Shown piece by piece: positions 8,833-17,008 of a stretch of 64,000 bases of DNA (the first letter of the stretch is position 1; the number at the start of each line of letters is the position of its first letter). The translations under genes and the position numbers were made by a program. This stretch comes from SB25 sp050180705 (lineage in GTDB: Bacteria; Bacteroidota; Bacteroidia; Bacteroidales; Tenuifilaceae), in the NCBI GenBank assembly GCA_050180705.1, contig JBFXDX010000006.1, forward strand, positions 62,001-126,000, in the 5' to 3' direction. A model generated the notes under the pieces. That model did not search any database and was not told where the DNA came from. It saw nothing but the letters and a program-made list of their open reading frames with translations.

Positions 8833-9852
8833 TTATTTACTCCACGGCGATGGATTTATGGTTTCGTCCACGGTAAAGTCACCATAACGGATGGCAACTT
8901 CGTTCAATAATCCGAGAATTTCATCGGGATCGTTTGAGGTGACCAACTTAAGCCGGATTTCTTTGAAGTGGGGAAGTCCTTTAAAGTAGCACGAGAAATG
9001 CCTACGCATTTCTAAAATTCCAGTTTTAGCACCCTTTATCTCCATCGATTTGCCAAAGTGTTGTTTTGCAATATCAACCTTTTGTAGGGTGGTTAACGGA
9101 ACCATTTTTTCGCCAGTTCTCAGGTAATCTTTTATCTCCTTAAAAATCCAAGGTCTGCCGTAGGTTGCACGACCAATCATTATTGCATCGACTCCATACT
9201 TTTCGAAGTTCTCTTTTGCCACCTCGGGGCTGTCAATATCTCCATTGCCTATAATTGGGATATTCATTCGGGGGTTGTTCTTCACCTCGCCTATCAAGGT
9301 CCAGTCGGCTTTGCCGGTGTAGAGCTGCGCTCTGGTTCTGCCGTGGATGGTTAATGCTTTTATGCCGACATCCTGCAGCCGTTCGGCAATATCAACTATA
9401 TTTTTTGAGTCTTCGTCCCAGCCAAGTCGGGTTTTTACGGTAACAGGCAAATGCGTGGCATTGACAATCTGCTTGGTCATCTCAACCATTTTGGGCACAT
9501 CGCGCATCATCCCGGAACCTGCACCTCGATTGGCAATTTTTTTTACCGGACAACCAAAGTTGATATCAATAATATCGGGGTTTGCAGCGGTGGCAACTCT
9601 GGCTGCCTCAACCATACTTTCAATAATATGACCATAAAGTTGAATTCCTATAGGTCGCTCGTAATCGTAAATGTTGAGTTTTGCAACGCTGCTACCTGCA
9701 TCGCGAATTAATCCATCGGCATTAATAAATTCGGTATACATCATATCAGTCCCAAAATGCTTGCACATATAGCGGAACGAAGGATCTGTAACATCCTCCA
9801 TAGGTGCCAAAAGTAAAGGCCTTTCTCCCAAATCAACCGAACCTATCTTCAT
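8833..9852 (-). CDS. dusB: tRNA-dihydrouridine synthase
   Basis: Flavin-dependent reductase that converts specific uridines in the tRNA D-loop to dihydrouridine. The FMN-binding TIM barrel is complete: LLAPMEDVTDPSFR at the N-terminus, DINFGCPVKKI with the catalytic cysteine, GAGSGMM, VKTRLGWD, IHGRTRAQLYTGKADW and GNGDI followed by IMIGRATYGRPW. It is about 339 residues. The open frame extends to a TTG at 9873, but the ATG at 9852 (MKIGSVDLG) fits the family start better. The symbol rests on the DusB-like barrel; other Dus subfamilies are not fully excluded. Confidence 0.95.
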   Translation of the reverse strand: MKIGSVDLGERPLLLAPMEDVTDPSFRYMCKHFGTDMMYTEFINADGLIRDAGSSVAKLNIYDYERPIGIQLYGHIIESMVEAARVATAANPDIIDINFGCPVKKIANRGAGSGMMRDVPKMVEMTKQIVNATHLPVTVKTRLGWDEDSKNIVDIAERLQDVGIKALTIHGRTRAQLYTGKADWTLIGEVKNNPRMNIPIIGNGDIDSPEVAKENFEKYGVDAIMIGRATYGRPWIFKEIKDYLRTGEKMVPLTTLQKVDIAKQHFGKSMEIKGAKTGILEMRRHFSCYFKGLPHFKEIRLKLVTSNDPDEILGLLNEVAIRYGDFTVDETINPSPWSK

Positions 9853-9888
9853 ACTCTTTATATTTCGATGCAAAAATACTAATTTGTT

Positions 9889-9955
9889 GGAGTATTGGAG
9901 TAATGGATTATTGGAAAGCCGTAAAACTTAAATTCAATACTCCATTACTCCACAA
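9889..9955. repeat. Degenerate repeat built on GGAGTATT/GGAGTAAT words
   Basis: The left part contains tandem words GGAGTATT and GGAGTAATGG; the right part contains their complements, ATACTCCATTACTCC. Together they can fold imperfectly. It lies in the short gap between the divergent dusB and CPBP genes and looks like a remnant of a dispersed intergenic repeat. Confidence 0.4.
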
Positions 9956-10020
9956 CTCTATTTTGTCCATTTTGTTCTCAGGAAATAAAAAACTAGGTTT
10001 GTGTTTTAAAATCAGGAAAT

Positions 10021-10935
10021 ATGAATAAGGCAAATCTTGCATCTCTTACCGATGGGAAGAAGTTCTTCTTTCTTATCATTCTTGTTTTGTTTAGCGGGAT
10101 AATATTTTCTTCTGTTGGATATTTTTTAGTTGTTATGATTTATGGTGTTGGAGCATTAAACTGGATATCCTCAATAGATATCAATCCCGATTCCATAGGT
10201 GCTCTTAAAATAGTTCAGATTGTGCAATCGGTTGGAATGTTTGTGGCTCCTGCATTTTTGCTGGCTTATTTGTATTCATCGGAACCTAAGCGTTACTTGG
10301 GTTTCAAAGCCAAAAGTTTTAAAAATTATTTACTGGTGATTTTTACAATGTTAGTTTGCTTACCTGGGATTAATTTGCTTTCGTCCTTAAACGAGTTAAT
10401 TCCATTGGCTAATTGGATGGAGGTTATGGAGGCCAATGCCGAGAAACTTACCAAAGCATTTCTTACCACCGATAGTTTTTTGGTGTTCTTTTTGAACTTA
10501 TTCATGATTGCGGTACTTCCGGCGTTGGGAGAAGAGTTGATTTTTCGAGGATTAATTCAGAAGCATTTCTCGGCTATTACAAAAAGTAAGGTGTGGGGTA
10601 TATTGATTGCGGCTTTTCTTTTTAGTCTTTTCCATTTTCAGTTTAAAGGATTTATACCTCGTTTTGCTTTAGGCGTAATGTTTGGATTTATGTATGCATG
10701 GAGCGGTAGCATTTGGTTACCAATGGTTGCCCATTTTACCAATAATGCAATTGCTACTATTGGTTTTACTTTGATGGGATCGGGTGCTGTTGATTCAAAA
10801 GTTGAGGATGTTGGTGGATTGACCTATCTATGGCCACTGGGGATTATTAGCATTGTTGCTGTTTCAATTTTACTAATGAAATTGAAGGAGTTGAACTCAG
10901 AAGTTGAAATTAACGAATTGAGCGGTGATATATAG
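10021..10935 (+). CDS. CPBP family intramembrane metalloprotease
   Basis: A 304-residue integral membrane protein of the CPBP (CAAX protease/bacteriocin-processing, Rce1-like) family. The defining motifs are present: EELIFRG (paired glutamates and arginine, about residues 176-182), the FHFQ histidine near 216, and the late HFTNN histidine/asparagine near 240. About seven hydrophobic segments are visible. In the family, such proteins cleave prenylated or small membrane substrates, but the substrate here is unknown. It is single on its strand, and its terminal region is followed by a convergent gene without an obvious hairpin. Confidence 0.9.
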   Translation: MNKANLASLTDGKKFFFLIILVLFSGIIFSSVGYFLVVMIYGVGALNWISSIDINPDSIGALKIVQIVQSVGMFVAPAFLLAYLYSSEPKRYLGFKAKSFKNYLLVIFTMLVCLPGINLLSSLNELIPLANWMEVMEANAEKLTKAFLTTDSFLVFFLNLFMIAVLPALGEELIFRGLIQKHFSAITKSKVWGILIAAFLFSLFHFQFKGFIPRFALGVMFGFMYAWSGSIWLPMVAHFTNNAIATIGFTLMGSGAVDSKVEDVGGLTYLWPLGIISIVAVSILLMKLKELNSEVEINELSGDI

Positions 10936-10982
10936 TTTTTTGCTATGCTTTTTAGATGGTTGCTGATTCTCTATCTCATTAA

Positions 10983-11717
10983 TCAACTAAAAAGGTTTGG
11001 CAAAGACCTATCCAACAATTTTAACCCTTTGATCTCATTTTTGCGGTAAACGTAATTTAGCCCGTATTCCATGGCTTTCTCGCGGCGTTCGTCGTCGGAT
11101 AGTTCTGAGTAGCAAGCCTCTACTTCGTTCCAGATACTTAAAATTATTTCGTCTGCTTTTGTACGAAGTGTGTTTAGCTCTTTTAGTGTACGCTGAGTAT
11201 TTTGCTGAAGTATTTTTTGATGATTGTATGCCTCTATAAATTGTTCGTAGCGAACTCTTACGACGGCAATGGTAGGGTTGGTGATTGGTGCTTGGTTTTT
11301 ACGCATGCGGGCCATTTCTCCATCAATAATCTTTTTACCCCATTCAATTAAATCTTTCTCGGTATTTAGCGATGGAATTCTGTTCTCATCTAAATCCATT
11401 CCATAAATCTCCCTAATCGAGGCCTGTAGTTCACCTCTACTTATGGACATATTTAGCACTTGAATGAAATGCGAAAGATAAAGTTTCGCTTTTTTCATAA
11501 GTTGGAGGTAGTCTTTACCTCTTTCAACCTGATGATTGTACGCAACCTTGTAGTGTGCCATTGCCTTCTCGAAAGTGTTGATAAATAGTTCAACTTTGGC
11601 AAATGTGCTTTGCGAGTAAGCTAACTGAAAGGGCGGAATAGATTTTCCCTTTTCGTAAGCAACTTTAAGAGCTCTTATTCTAGCACTATCGGTGTTTGGC
11701 AAGCGACGGTAGGGCAT
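10983..11717 (-). CDS. Conserved helical protein of unknown function
   Basis: A 244-residue, mostly alpha-helical cytoplasmic protein beginning MPYRRLPNTDSARIRAL. No signal peptide or membrane segment is seen. Long amphipathic helices (AYNHQKILQQNTQRTLKELN, EVEACYSELSDDERREKAM) suggest a coiled-coil or helical-bundle fold. I have the impression that similar uncharacterised proteins occur across Bacteroidota but cannot name a family. It is divergent from kbl. Confidence 0.7.
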   Translation of the reverse strand: MPYRRLPNTDSARIRALKVAYEKGKSIPPFQLAYSQSTFAKVELFINTFEKAMAHYKVAYNHQVERGKDYLQLMKKAKLYLSHFIQVLNMSISRGELQASIREIYGMDLDENRIPSLNTEKDLIEWGKKIIDGEMARMRKNQAPITNPTIAVVRVRYEQFIEAYNHQKILQQNTQRTLKELNTLRTKADEIILSIWNEVEACYSELSDDERREKAMEYGLNYVYRKNEIKGLKLLDRSLPNLFS

Positions 11718-11761
11718 GGTATGCTTTTTTTAGGTTATAACCTGTTTTCTAAAGGCTTACA

Positions 11762-11810
11762 ATTTGCGAATATAAGTAATATAATTTCAAAAACAAGTCT
11801 ATTCGCAAAT
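11762..11810. repeat. Inverted repeat in the divergent promoter region
   Basis: A perfect 11-base inverted repeat, ATTTGCGAATA at 11762-11772 and TATTCGCAAAT at 11800-11810, separated by 27 bases, lies between the helical-protein gene (-) and kbl (+). It could be a two-site operator or a weak hairpin. Confidence 0.45.
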
Positions 11811-11937
11811 AACTTGTAAAATTTGCTTGTTGATTTTTAAATAGTTACCCAGTGTTTTTTTTAATCACCTCATTTTTATTGCATTATATGATGTTGTAGA
11901 ATACAAAAAAAAAGTACCAGCGGTCATATATTTCTTT

Positions 11938-11945
11938 TACCTTTG
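11938..11945 (+). promoter_or_regulatory. -7 box upstream of kbl
   Basis: TACCTTTG matches TAnnTTTG exactly and ends 27 bases before the ATG at 11973. Its position overlaps the upstream in-frame TTG at 11943, which argues against that TTG as the start codon. Confidence 0.55.
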
Positions 11946-11972
11946 TGTGCATCTGACAAAAAATTCAATATC

Positions 11973-13169
11973 ATGTACGGTAAAATAAAAGAGGATTTGC
12001 AAAAGCAAATCGAATCAATAAAAAGCGAGGGTCTTTATAAGTCCGAACGCATTATCAGTACACCTCAGGGTGTTGAGATTATGGCCAATGGCAAAAAGGT
12101 TCTCAACTTCTGTGCTAATAACTATCTTGGTCTTTCATCGCATCCCAAGGTAATGGAGGCTGGTATGAAGGCTCTTGACCAGTGGGGTTTTGGTATGTCA
12201 TCGGTTCGTTTTATTTGCGGAACGCAAAGTTTACACAAGGAACTTGAGAATAAAATCAGCGAATTCCTTGGAACCGAGGATACAATTCTTTACTCATCGG
12301 CTTTCGATGCTAATGGTGGTATTTTTGAGCCTATTCTTGGTGAAGAAGATGCAATTATTTCTGATGAGTTAAACCATGCTTCGATCATTGATGGTGTTAG
12401 ACTTTGCAAGGCAAAACGTTTCCGTTACAAAAATAACGATATGGCCGATTTGGAGCGCGTTCTTCAGGAGGCTTCAAAGTGCCGCTATAAGATGATCGTT
12501 ACTGACGGAGTATTCTCAATGGATGGCATTATTGCTCAGGTTGACAAGGTTTGTGACTTGGCCGATAAGTACGATGCTATGGTTATGGTTGACGATTCGC
12601 ATGCTACTGGCTTTGTTGGTAAAACAGGTCGTGGAACTCACGAGTATTGTAATGCAATGGGTCGTGTAGATATTATTTCAACTACATTTGGTAAAGCATT
12701 AGGTGGAGCTTCGGGTGGATGTATATCTGGTCGTAAAGAGATTGTAGAGATGTTACGTCAGCGTTCTCGTCCTTATTTGTTCTCTAATTCGTTAATGCCT
12801 TCTATTACTGGAGCTACCTTAGCTGTGCTAAATATGCTATCGGAAACAACAGAACTTCGTGATAAACTGTGGGCAAATACAGAGTTGTTCCGTAAAGGAA
12901 TGAAAGACGCTGGATTTAGAATTGTAGAGGGCGTTCACCCAATTACTCCTGTTCTGTTTGGTCATTTGCCAAACGATGCTAAGTTATCGCAGGATTTTGC
13001 AGCAGAGTTATTGGAAGAAGGAATTTACGTAACTGGTTTTTACTATCCTGTTGTTCCTAAAGGTAAAGCTCGTATTCGCGTTCAAATTAGTGCTGCTCAC
13101 AGCAAAGAGAATATTCTTTTTGCCATTGAGAAATTTACTAAGGTTGGAAAGAAACTAGGTGTAATCTAG
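11973..13169 (+). CDS. kbl: Glycine C-acetyltransferase (2-amino-3-ketobutyrate CoA ligase)
   Basis: PLP-dependent alpha-oxoamine synthase that splits 2-amino-3-ketobutyrate with CoA into glycine and acetyl-CoA, the second step of threonine degradation. The 398 residues from the ATG match the family. Visible motifs are NFCANNYLGLSSHP, the substrate loop GFGMSSVRFICGTQ, VMVDDSHATGFVG with the PLP-pyridine aspartate, and STTFGKALGGASGG with the PLP lysine. The upstream TTG extension is rejected because it lies in the -7 box. Threonine dehydrogenase, the usual partner, is not in this window, so another member of the family such as a serine palmitoyltransferase-like enzyme is possible but less likely. 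Confidence 0.93.
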   Translation: MYGKIKEDLQKQIESIKSEGLYKSERIISTPQGVEIMANGKKVLNFCANNYLGLSSHPKVMEAGMKALDQWGFGMSSVRFICGTQSLHKELENKISEFLGTEDTILYSSAFDANGGIFEPILGEEDAIISDELNHASIIDGVRLCKAKRFRYKNNDMADLERVLQEASKCRYKMIVTDGVFSMDGIIAQVDKVCDLADKYDAMVMVDDSHATGFVGKTGRGTHEYCNAMGRVDIISTTFGKALGGASGGCISGRKEIVEMLRQRSRPYLFSNSLMPSITGATLAVLNMLSETTELRDKLWANTELFRKGMKDAGFRIVEGVHPITPVLFGHLPNDAKLSQDFAAELLEEGIYVTGFYYPVVPKGKARIRVQISAAHSKENILFAIEKFTKVGKKLGVI

Positions 13170-13209
13170 TATACTTTTGATGTAAAACCCTAGCGGTTAT
13201 AAGATAAGT

Positions 13210-13240
13210 AAAGCGCCAGTCGAAAGATTGGCGCTTTTTT
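13210..13240 (+). terminator. Terminator after kbl
   Basis: A 12-base-pair stem (AAAGCGCCAGTC against GATTGGCGCTTT, one G-U pair) with a short loop and a following run of T, 40 bases after the kbl stop codon. Confidence 0.88.
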
Positions 13241-13256
13241 ATCATCTTTTAATAAT

Positions 13257-13308
13257 ATTTGACGTATTCTTGCGTCATAATATTTTATGACGTATATTTG
13301 CGTCATAA
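13257..13308 (+). promoter_or_regulatory. Twin palindromic operator with embedded promoter (arsR)
   Basis: Two copies of an inverted repeat, 28 bases apart, precede arsR. The right copy (13285-13308) has perfect half-sites TTATGACG and CGTCATAA around an 8-base spacer that reads TATATTTG, an exact -7 box at 13293-13300. The left copy (13257-13280) has GACG and CGTCATAA around TATTCTTG, whose TTG at 13270-13272 is 20 bases upstream of the -7 box and fits a -33 element. A repressor bound to both copies would cover the whole promoter. Autorepression by ArsR is the natural inference. Confidence 0.75.
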
Positions 13309-13368
13309 TTAACTTTGACCAAAGTTATTCATATTACGGCTTGGGTCAAGGTTCTAAATATCTTACAA

Positions 13369-13701
13369 ATGGTTTTAGCTAAAACAGATCTGTTCGATAG
13401 TGAGTTGCAAAGCTGCGCAGAACTTTGTAAGGCGCTATCGCATCCTGCTCGATTGGCGATATTAAAGTTTTTATCTGACACCAAGGTGTGTATTACTGGT
13501 GATATCACCGATGAGTTACCTCTTAGTAGAACTACCGTAAATCAGCATCTTAAAGAATTGAAGGATGCTGGCTTAATAGTTGGAATAACTGAGGGAGTAA
13601 AAACGAATTACTGCCTTAATCCTAAGAGGGTTGAGGAACTTAAAAAAGCAATTCAATCCTACCTAGATATGCTAGATACAGCTGGATGTAATTGCTGCTA
13701 A
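13369..13701 (+). CDS. arsR: ArsR family metalloregulator
   Basis: A 110-residue winged-helix repressor of the ArsR/SmtB family. The body ELCKALSHPARLAILKFLSD, the recognition helix LSRTTVNQHLKELKDAGLI and the wing region are standard. Cysteines likely to sense metal or metalloid are at CAELC near the N-terminus, in KVCITGD, and in a terminal GCNCC. The ATG at 13369 is preferred to the TTG at 13315, since the latter would sit only a few bases after the predicted transcription start. It lies directly upstream of arsM (37 bases) and behind the twin operator, so it most likely represses both genes until As(III) binds. Confidence 0.92.
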   Translation: MVLAKTDLFDSELQSCAELCKALSHPARLAILKFLSDTKVCITGDITDELPLSRTTVNQHLKELKDAGLIVGITEGVKTNYCLNPKRVEELKKAIQSYLDMLDTAGCNCC

Positions 13702-13737
13702 TAATTATTTGATCACTCTAAAATAAAATGAGTTATT

Positions 13738-14559
13738 ATGGATGAGAAGGATATTAAACAAACTGTAAAAGAAAAGTATAGTCAAATTGCAATGCAATCA
13801 AAACAAGAGAATCAGTCATCGTGTTGTGGATCAACAGGATGTTGTTCTGATGTTGATTATTCGATTTTTAGTGAGAATTACACACAGGTTAACGGCTATA
13901 ATGCCGATGCTGATTTGGGTCTAGGATGTGGAATTCCTACAGCATATGTAAGCATTAAAGAAGGTGACACTGTCGTAGATCTTGGTTCTGGTGCTGGAAA
14001 TGACTGTTTTGTTGCTAGAGCAATTGTGGGTGAATATGGTAAGGTTATAGGGATTGATATGACCGAAGCGATGATTGCAAAGGCTAGAGAGAATGCTCGA
14101 AAGTTAAATTATAGCAATGTGGAGTTTTTGTTGGGCGATATTGAAGATATGCCTATTAGTGTAAAGGTTGCCGATGTGGTTATTAGTAATTGTGTACTAA
14201 ATCTAGTTCCAAATAAACAAAGAGCCTTTACGGAAATTTATCGAATTTTGAAGAATGGTGGACGTTTCTCAATTTCTGATGTTGTTATAAAAGGGGAATT
14301 ACCTATAAAAATTAAACAAGTGGCAGAAATGTATGCGGGATGTGTTGCAGGAGCCATTGACAAAGACGAATATCTGCGAATTATTGAACGTAGTGGTTTT
14401 GTTGATGTGAAAATTCAGAAAGAGAAGCAAATTACAATTCCTGATGAAATAATGCTTAATTTTTTGAGTGAGTCTGAATTAAATTCATTTAAAAAGGCAG
14501 GAGCTGGAATATACAGTATTACAGTTAATGGTACGAAACTAAGTGGTTGTAATTGTTAA
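13738..14559 (+). CDS. arsM: Arsenite S-adenosylmethionine methyltransferase
   Basis: A 273-residue class I SAM methyltransferase that converts arsenite to methylated arsenicals. The SAM-binding motif DLGSGAGND is at residues 81-89. The cysteines expected to bind As(III) are at Cys64 (GLGCGIPT), Cys152 (SNCVLNL) and Cys202 (YAGCVAG), with an N-terminal cluster SSCCGSTGCCS (Cys29, 30, 35, 36). The protein ends in SGCNC, echoing the GCNCC end of the neighbouring ArsR. It is in an arsR-arsM operon and ends at the hairpin 14565-14586. Confidence 0.93.
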   Translation: MDEKDIKQTVKEKYSQIAMQSKQENQSSCCGSTGCCSDVDYSIFSENYTQVNGYNADADLGLGCGIPTAYVSIKEGDTVVDLGSGAGNDCFVARAIVGEYGKVIGIDMTEAMIAKARENARKLNYSNVEFLLGDIEDMPISVKVADVVISNCVLNLVPNKQRAFTEIYRILKNGGRFSISDVVIKGELPIKIKQVAEMYAGCVAGAIDKDEYLRIIERSGFVDVKIQKEKQITIPDEIMLNFLSESELNSFKKAGAGIYSITVNGTKLSGCNC

Positions 14560-14564
14560 TAAGT

Positions 14565-14586
14565 AAAGGCCACTTTTGTGGCCTTT
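14565..14586. terminator. Convergent terminator between arsM and the dNK gene
   Basis: Perfect 9-base stem (AAAGGCCAC and complement) with a TTTT loop, 5 bases after arsM and 3 bases beyond the stop of the minus-strand kinase. A-rich on the left, T-rich on the right, so usable by both genes. Confidence 0.8.
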
Positions 14587-14589
14587 GCT

Positions 14590-15204
14590 TTAAAATAATC
14601 CGTGTATTTGAGCATCAATTTTATTGATGATTTGTCGTAAATCCTCTGGTTTTTCCGAGAAATCGAGATTGTCCACATCTATAATTAGAAGCTTTCCAGT
14701 TTTGTAACTTTCAATCCAGGCTTCGTAACGTTCGTTGAGGCGTTGTAAATAGTCGAGTCGGATATTTTTTTCGTAATCGCGGCCACGTTTTTGAATTTGC
14801 CTCACCAACGTTGGAACCGTTGCCCGTAAATAAATTAGCAGATCGGGTGGATTTATGAGCGAGGTCATCAGTTCGAACAGTTTTAGGTAGTTATCAAAAT
14901 CTCTGGTCGACATCAACCCCATCTGGTGTAGGTTTGGTGCAAAAATATTGGCATCCTCGTAAATTGTTCTATCCTGAATAACATCTTCACCTTTTCGGTG
15001 TATGTCTACAATTTGGCTAAAACGACTGTTGAGGAAGTATATCTGTAAGTTAAAACTCCAGCGCTGCATGTCCTCATAAAAATCGTTTAGGTATGGATTG
15101 TCGTCAACATCCTCGTATTGAGGTTTCCACTTGTAGTATTTAGCGAGTAAACGAGTAAGCGTTGTTTTTCCCGAACCAATATTCCCGGCAACTGCAATGT
15201 GCAT
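14590..15204 (-). CDS. Deoxynucleoside kinase
   Basis: A 204-residue kinase of the dNK/dCK/dGK family, which phosphorylates deoxynucleosides in the salvage pathway. The P-loop GNIGSGKT is at residues 7-14, the ED(V) substrate-binding motif near 36 (YEDVDDNPY), the DRTIYEDANIFA motif near 78-89 and the lid arginines in RGRDYEKNIRLDYL near 138-151. The length is as expected. Which base is preferred (adenosine or guanosine type is usual in this phylum) cannot be read directly. It is transcribed alone. Confidence 0.93.
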   Translation of the reverse strand: MHIAVAGNIGSGKTTLTRLLAKYYKWKPQYEDVDDNPYLNDFYEDMQRWSFNLQIYFLNSRFSQIVDIHRKGEDVIQDRTIYEDANIFAPNLHQMGLMSTRDFDNYLKLFELMTSLINPPDLLIYLRATVPTLVRQIQKRGRDYEKNIRLDYLQRLNERYEAWIESYKTGKLLIIDVDNLDFSEKPEDLRQIINKIDAQIHGLF

Positions 15205-15348
15205 ATTCTACGTGTTTAGAATTAAACAGATTTAAGACTTTTAGTGTAACTTTTTAAAAATAGTAATAGTTTTTAAATCTACTTTGAAGCAAATTGTAGA
15301 TTTTATTAACAATTAGTGCTTTAATTTAAAACGTCTTTGTGATTCTCT

Positions 15349-16887
15349 TTAAATTTCGGACTCTTGAGTTTTTAATTGTTCACTAATTTCGATAAGTTGT
15401 TCTACATACTCACGCGAATTCGATAATCGTGGAACTTTGTTTTGTCCTCCAAGTTTACCCCGTTGACGCATCCATTCAAAGTATGTTTGTTTGGAAACGC
15501 TTCGTACTATAGGCATGGTAAGAGTTACGCCTTTGTATCGTTTTGCTTCGTAGTCCGAGTTGATTGAGCATAGTGCAGCATCGAGCTCTTGTGTGAATAT
15601 TGATAGGTTGTTTGGCTCAACATCAAATTCAATTATCCATTCATGTGCCCCAGTTTTATTTCGATCCATATAGATTGGAGCAGCAGTATATTCTTGAATT
15701 TGCGCTCCTGTTTTTTCACAGGCAATCTTCAGTGCCTTTTCTGCATTATCGACAATAACCTCTTCGCCAAAAACATTTATAAAATGACGGGTACGTCCTG
15801 TAATCTTTATTTTGTGGGGTTTTCTTGATGTAAATGTGATTGTATCGCCAATTAGGTATCGCCATAATCCAGAATTGGTGCTGATAACCATGGCGTAATT
15901 TTTCCCAGTTTCTACATCACCAATAGTGAGTACTCTAGGATTTTCTAGAGCAATGTCTTCAGTGGGGATGAATTCATAGAATATTCCATAGTCGAGCATC
16001 AGAAGCATGTCATCTGAGTGTGGATCGTCCTGAATTGCAAAGAATCCTTCGCTGGCATTGTATGCTTCCATGTAGTTCATGCTTGGCGATGGAATTACTT
16101 GTTTAAATTGCTCGCGGTATGGAACAAAACTTACTCCGCCGTGCATGAATAACTCTAGGTTTGGCCAAATCTCAAGGAGATTTGATTTTCCTGTATAATT
16201 TAGAATATGTTTTATCATGACAAGGTTCCACGAAGGAACACCTGCTATGCTGGTTACATTCTCCTTTAGTGTTTCATGAGTAATCATGTCGAGTTTTTCT
16301 TCCCAGTCAGGAATTAGTGCGACTTTTTGACTGGGAGTTCTTATAAAATCGGCCCACCACGGCTGATTTTCTATTAGGATAGCCGATAAATCTCCATAGT
16401 ATGAGTTCATCGAGAAGTTATCAATTTGATGGCTACCTCCCAAGGTAAATCCTTTGCCCGATAGAAGATCGTTTTCGGGATGTAGTTGGGTGTAGATCGC
16501 AATGATATCGCGCCCTCCTCTAAAGTGGCATTCCTCTAAAGCATCGAAGCTAACTGGGATAAACTTGCTTTTGTTTTGTGTTGTTCCCGACGATTTTGCA
16601 AACCACTTAGTTTCTGTAGGCCAAAGTAGATGTTGTTCTCCCTGTCTGAGTCTATCAATGTAAGGCTTTATTCCTTCATAATCTAGAATAGGAATTCTTT
16701 TCTGAAAATCGTCGATGGATTTGATTGACTCAAATCCATATTTTCTTCCATATTCAGTGTCCTTTGCTTTGTTAAGTAGATTTGTTAGAGTTTCGAACTG
16801 AACCTCTGCTGGATAGTTCCGAAAAAGGTCAATCTGATATAATCGTTTGGTGTTTAACCATCCTAGAATTGAATTGATAAATGGCAT
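15349..16887 (-). CDS. GH3 family (auxin-responsive promoter type) adenylating enzyme
   Basis: A bacterial GH3 protein of about 512 residues. Plant GH3 enzymes adenylate a carboxylic acid and conjugate it to an amino acid; bacterial substrates are largely unknown. The ATP-binding loop SSGTTQNKSK is near the N-terminus (about residues 99-108 from the ATG), the central NASEGFFAIQ motif near 283 and the GDTITFTSRKPHKIKITGRTRH hinge near 350-372. The open frame begins with a TTG at 16905, but the ATG at 16887 lies 25 bases after a -7 box and is preferred. A terminator separates it from the upstream aminotransferase-like gene. Confidence 0.92.
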   Translation of the reverse strand: MPFINSILGWLNTKRLYQIDLFRNYPAEVQFETLTNLLNKAKDTEYGRKYGFESIKSIDDFQKRIPILDYEGIKPYIDRLRQGEQHLLWPTETKWFAKSSGTTQNKSKFIPVSFDALEECHFRGGRDIIAIYTQLHPENDLLSGKGFTLGGSHQIDNFSMNSYYGDLSAILIENQPWWADFIRTPSQKVALIPDWEEKLDMITHETLKENVTSIAGVPSWNLVMIKHILNYTGKSNLLEIWPNLELFMHGGVSFVPYREQFKQVIPSPSMNYMEAYNASEGFFAIQDDPHSDDMLLMLDYGIFYEFIPTEDIALENPRVLTIGDVETGKNYAMVISTNSGLWRYLIGDTITFTSRKPHKIKITGRTRHFINVFGEEVIVDNAEKALKIACEKTGAQIQEYTAAPIYMDRNKTGAHEWIIEFDVEPNNLSIFTQELDAALCSINSDYEAKRYKGVTLTMPIVRSVSKQTYFEWMRQRGKLGGQNKVPRLSNSREYVEQLIEISEQLKTQESEI

Positions 16888-16912
16888 ATTTTTACTATTA
16901 TTCAAATCATTC

Positions 16913-16920
16913 CAAATCTA
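16913..16920 (-). promoter_or_regulatory. -7 box of the GH3 gene
   Basis: Minus strand TAGATTTG fits TAnnTTTG. It gives a leader of roughly 20 bases to the ATG at 16887. Confidence 0.45.
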
Positions 16921-16959
16921 CTGAAAATTTCTTCCGTTTCGAAGTCTCTTTGTAAAATA

Positions 16960-16988
16960 ATAAAGGCAACTCTTTAGGCTGCCTTTAT
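16960..16988 (-). terminator. Terminator of the aminotransferase-like gene
   Basis: A perfect 9-base stem (ATAAAGGCA and complement) with an 11-base loop, followed on the minus strand by a T-rich stretch, 20 bases after the stop codon at 17009. Confidence 0.7.
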
Positions 16989-17008
16989 ATCAGTATATTA
17001 TGATGAAA

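Noticed and set aside
11943..11972. TTG start for kbl
   Set aside because: The TTG overlaps the -7 promoter box, and the ATG at 11973 matches the family start.
13315..13368. TTG start for arsR
   Set aside because: It would place the start codon a few bases after the predicted transcription start; the ATG at 13369 gives the normal ArsR N-terminus.
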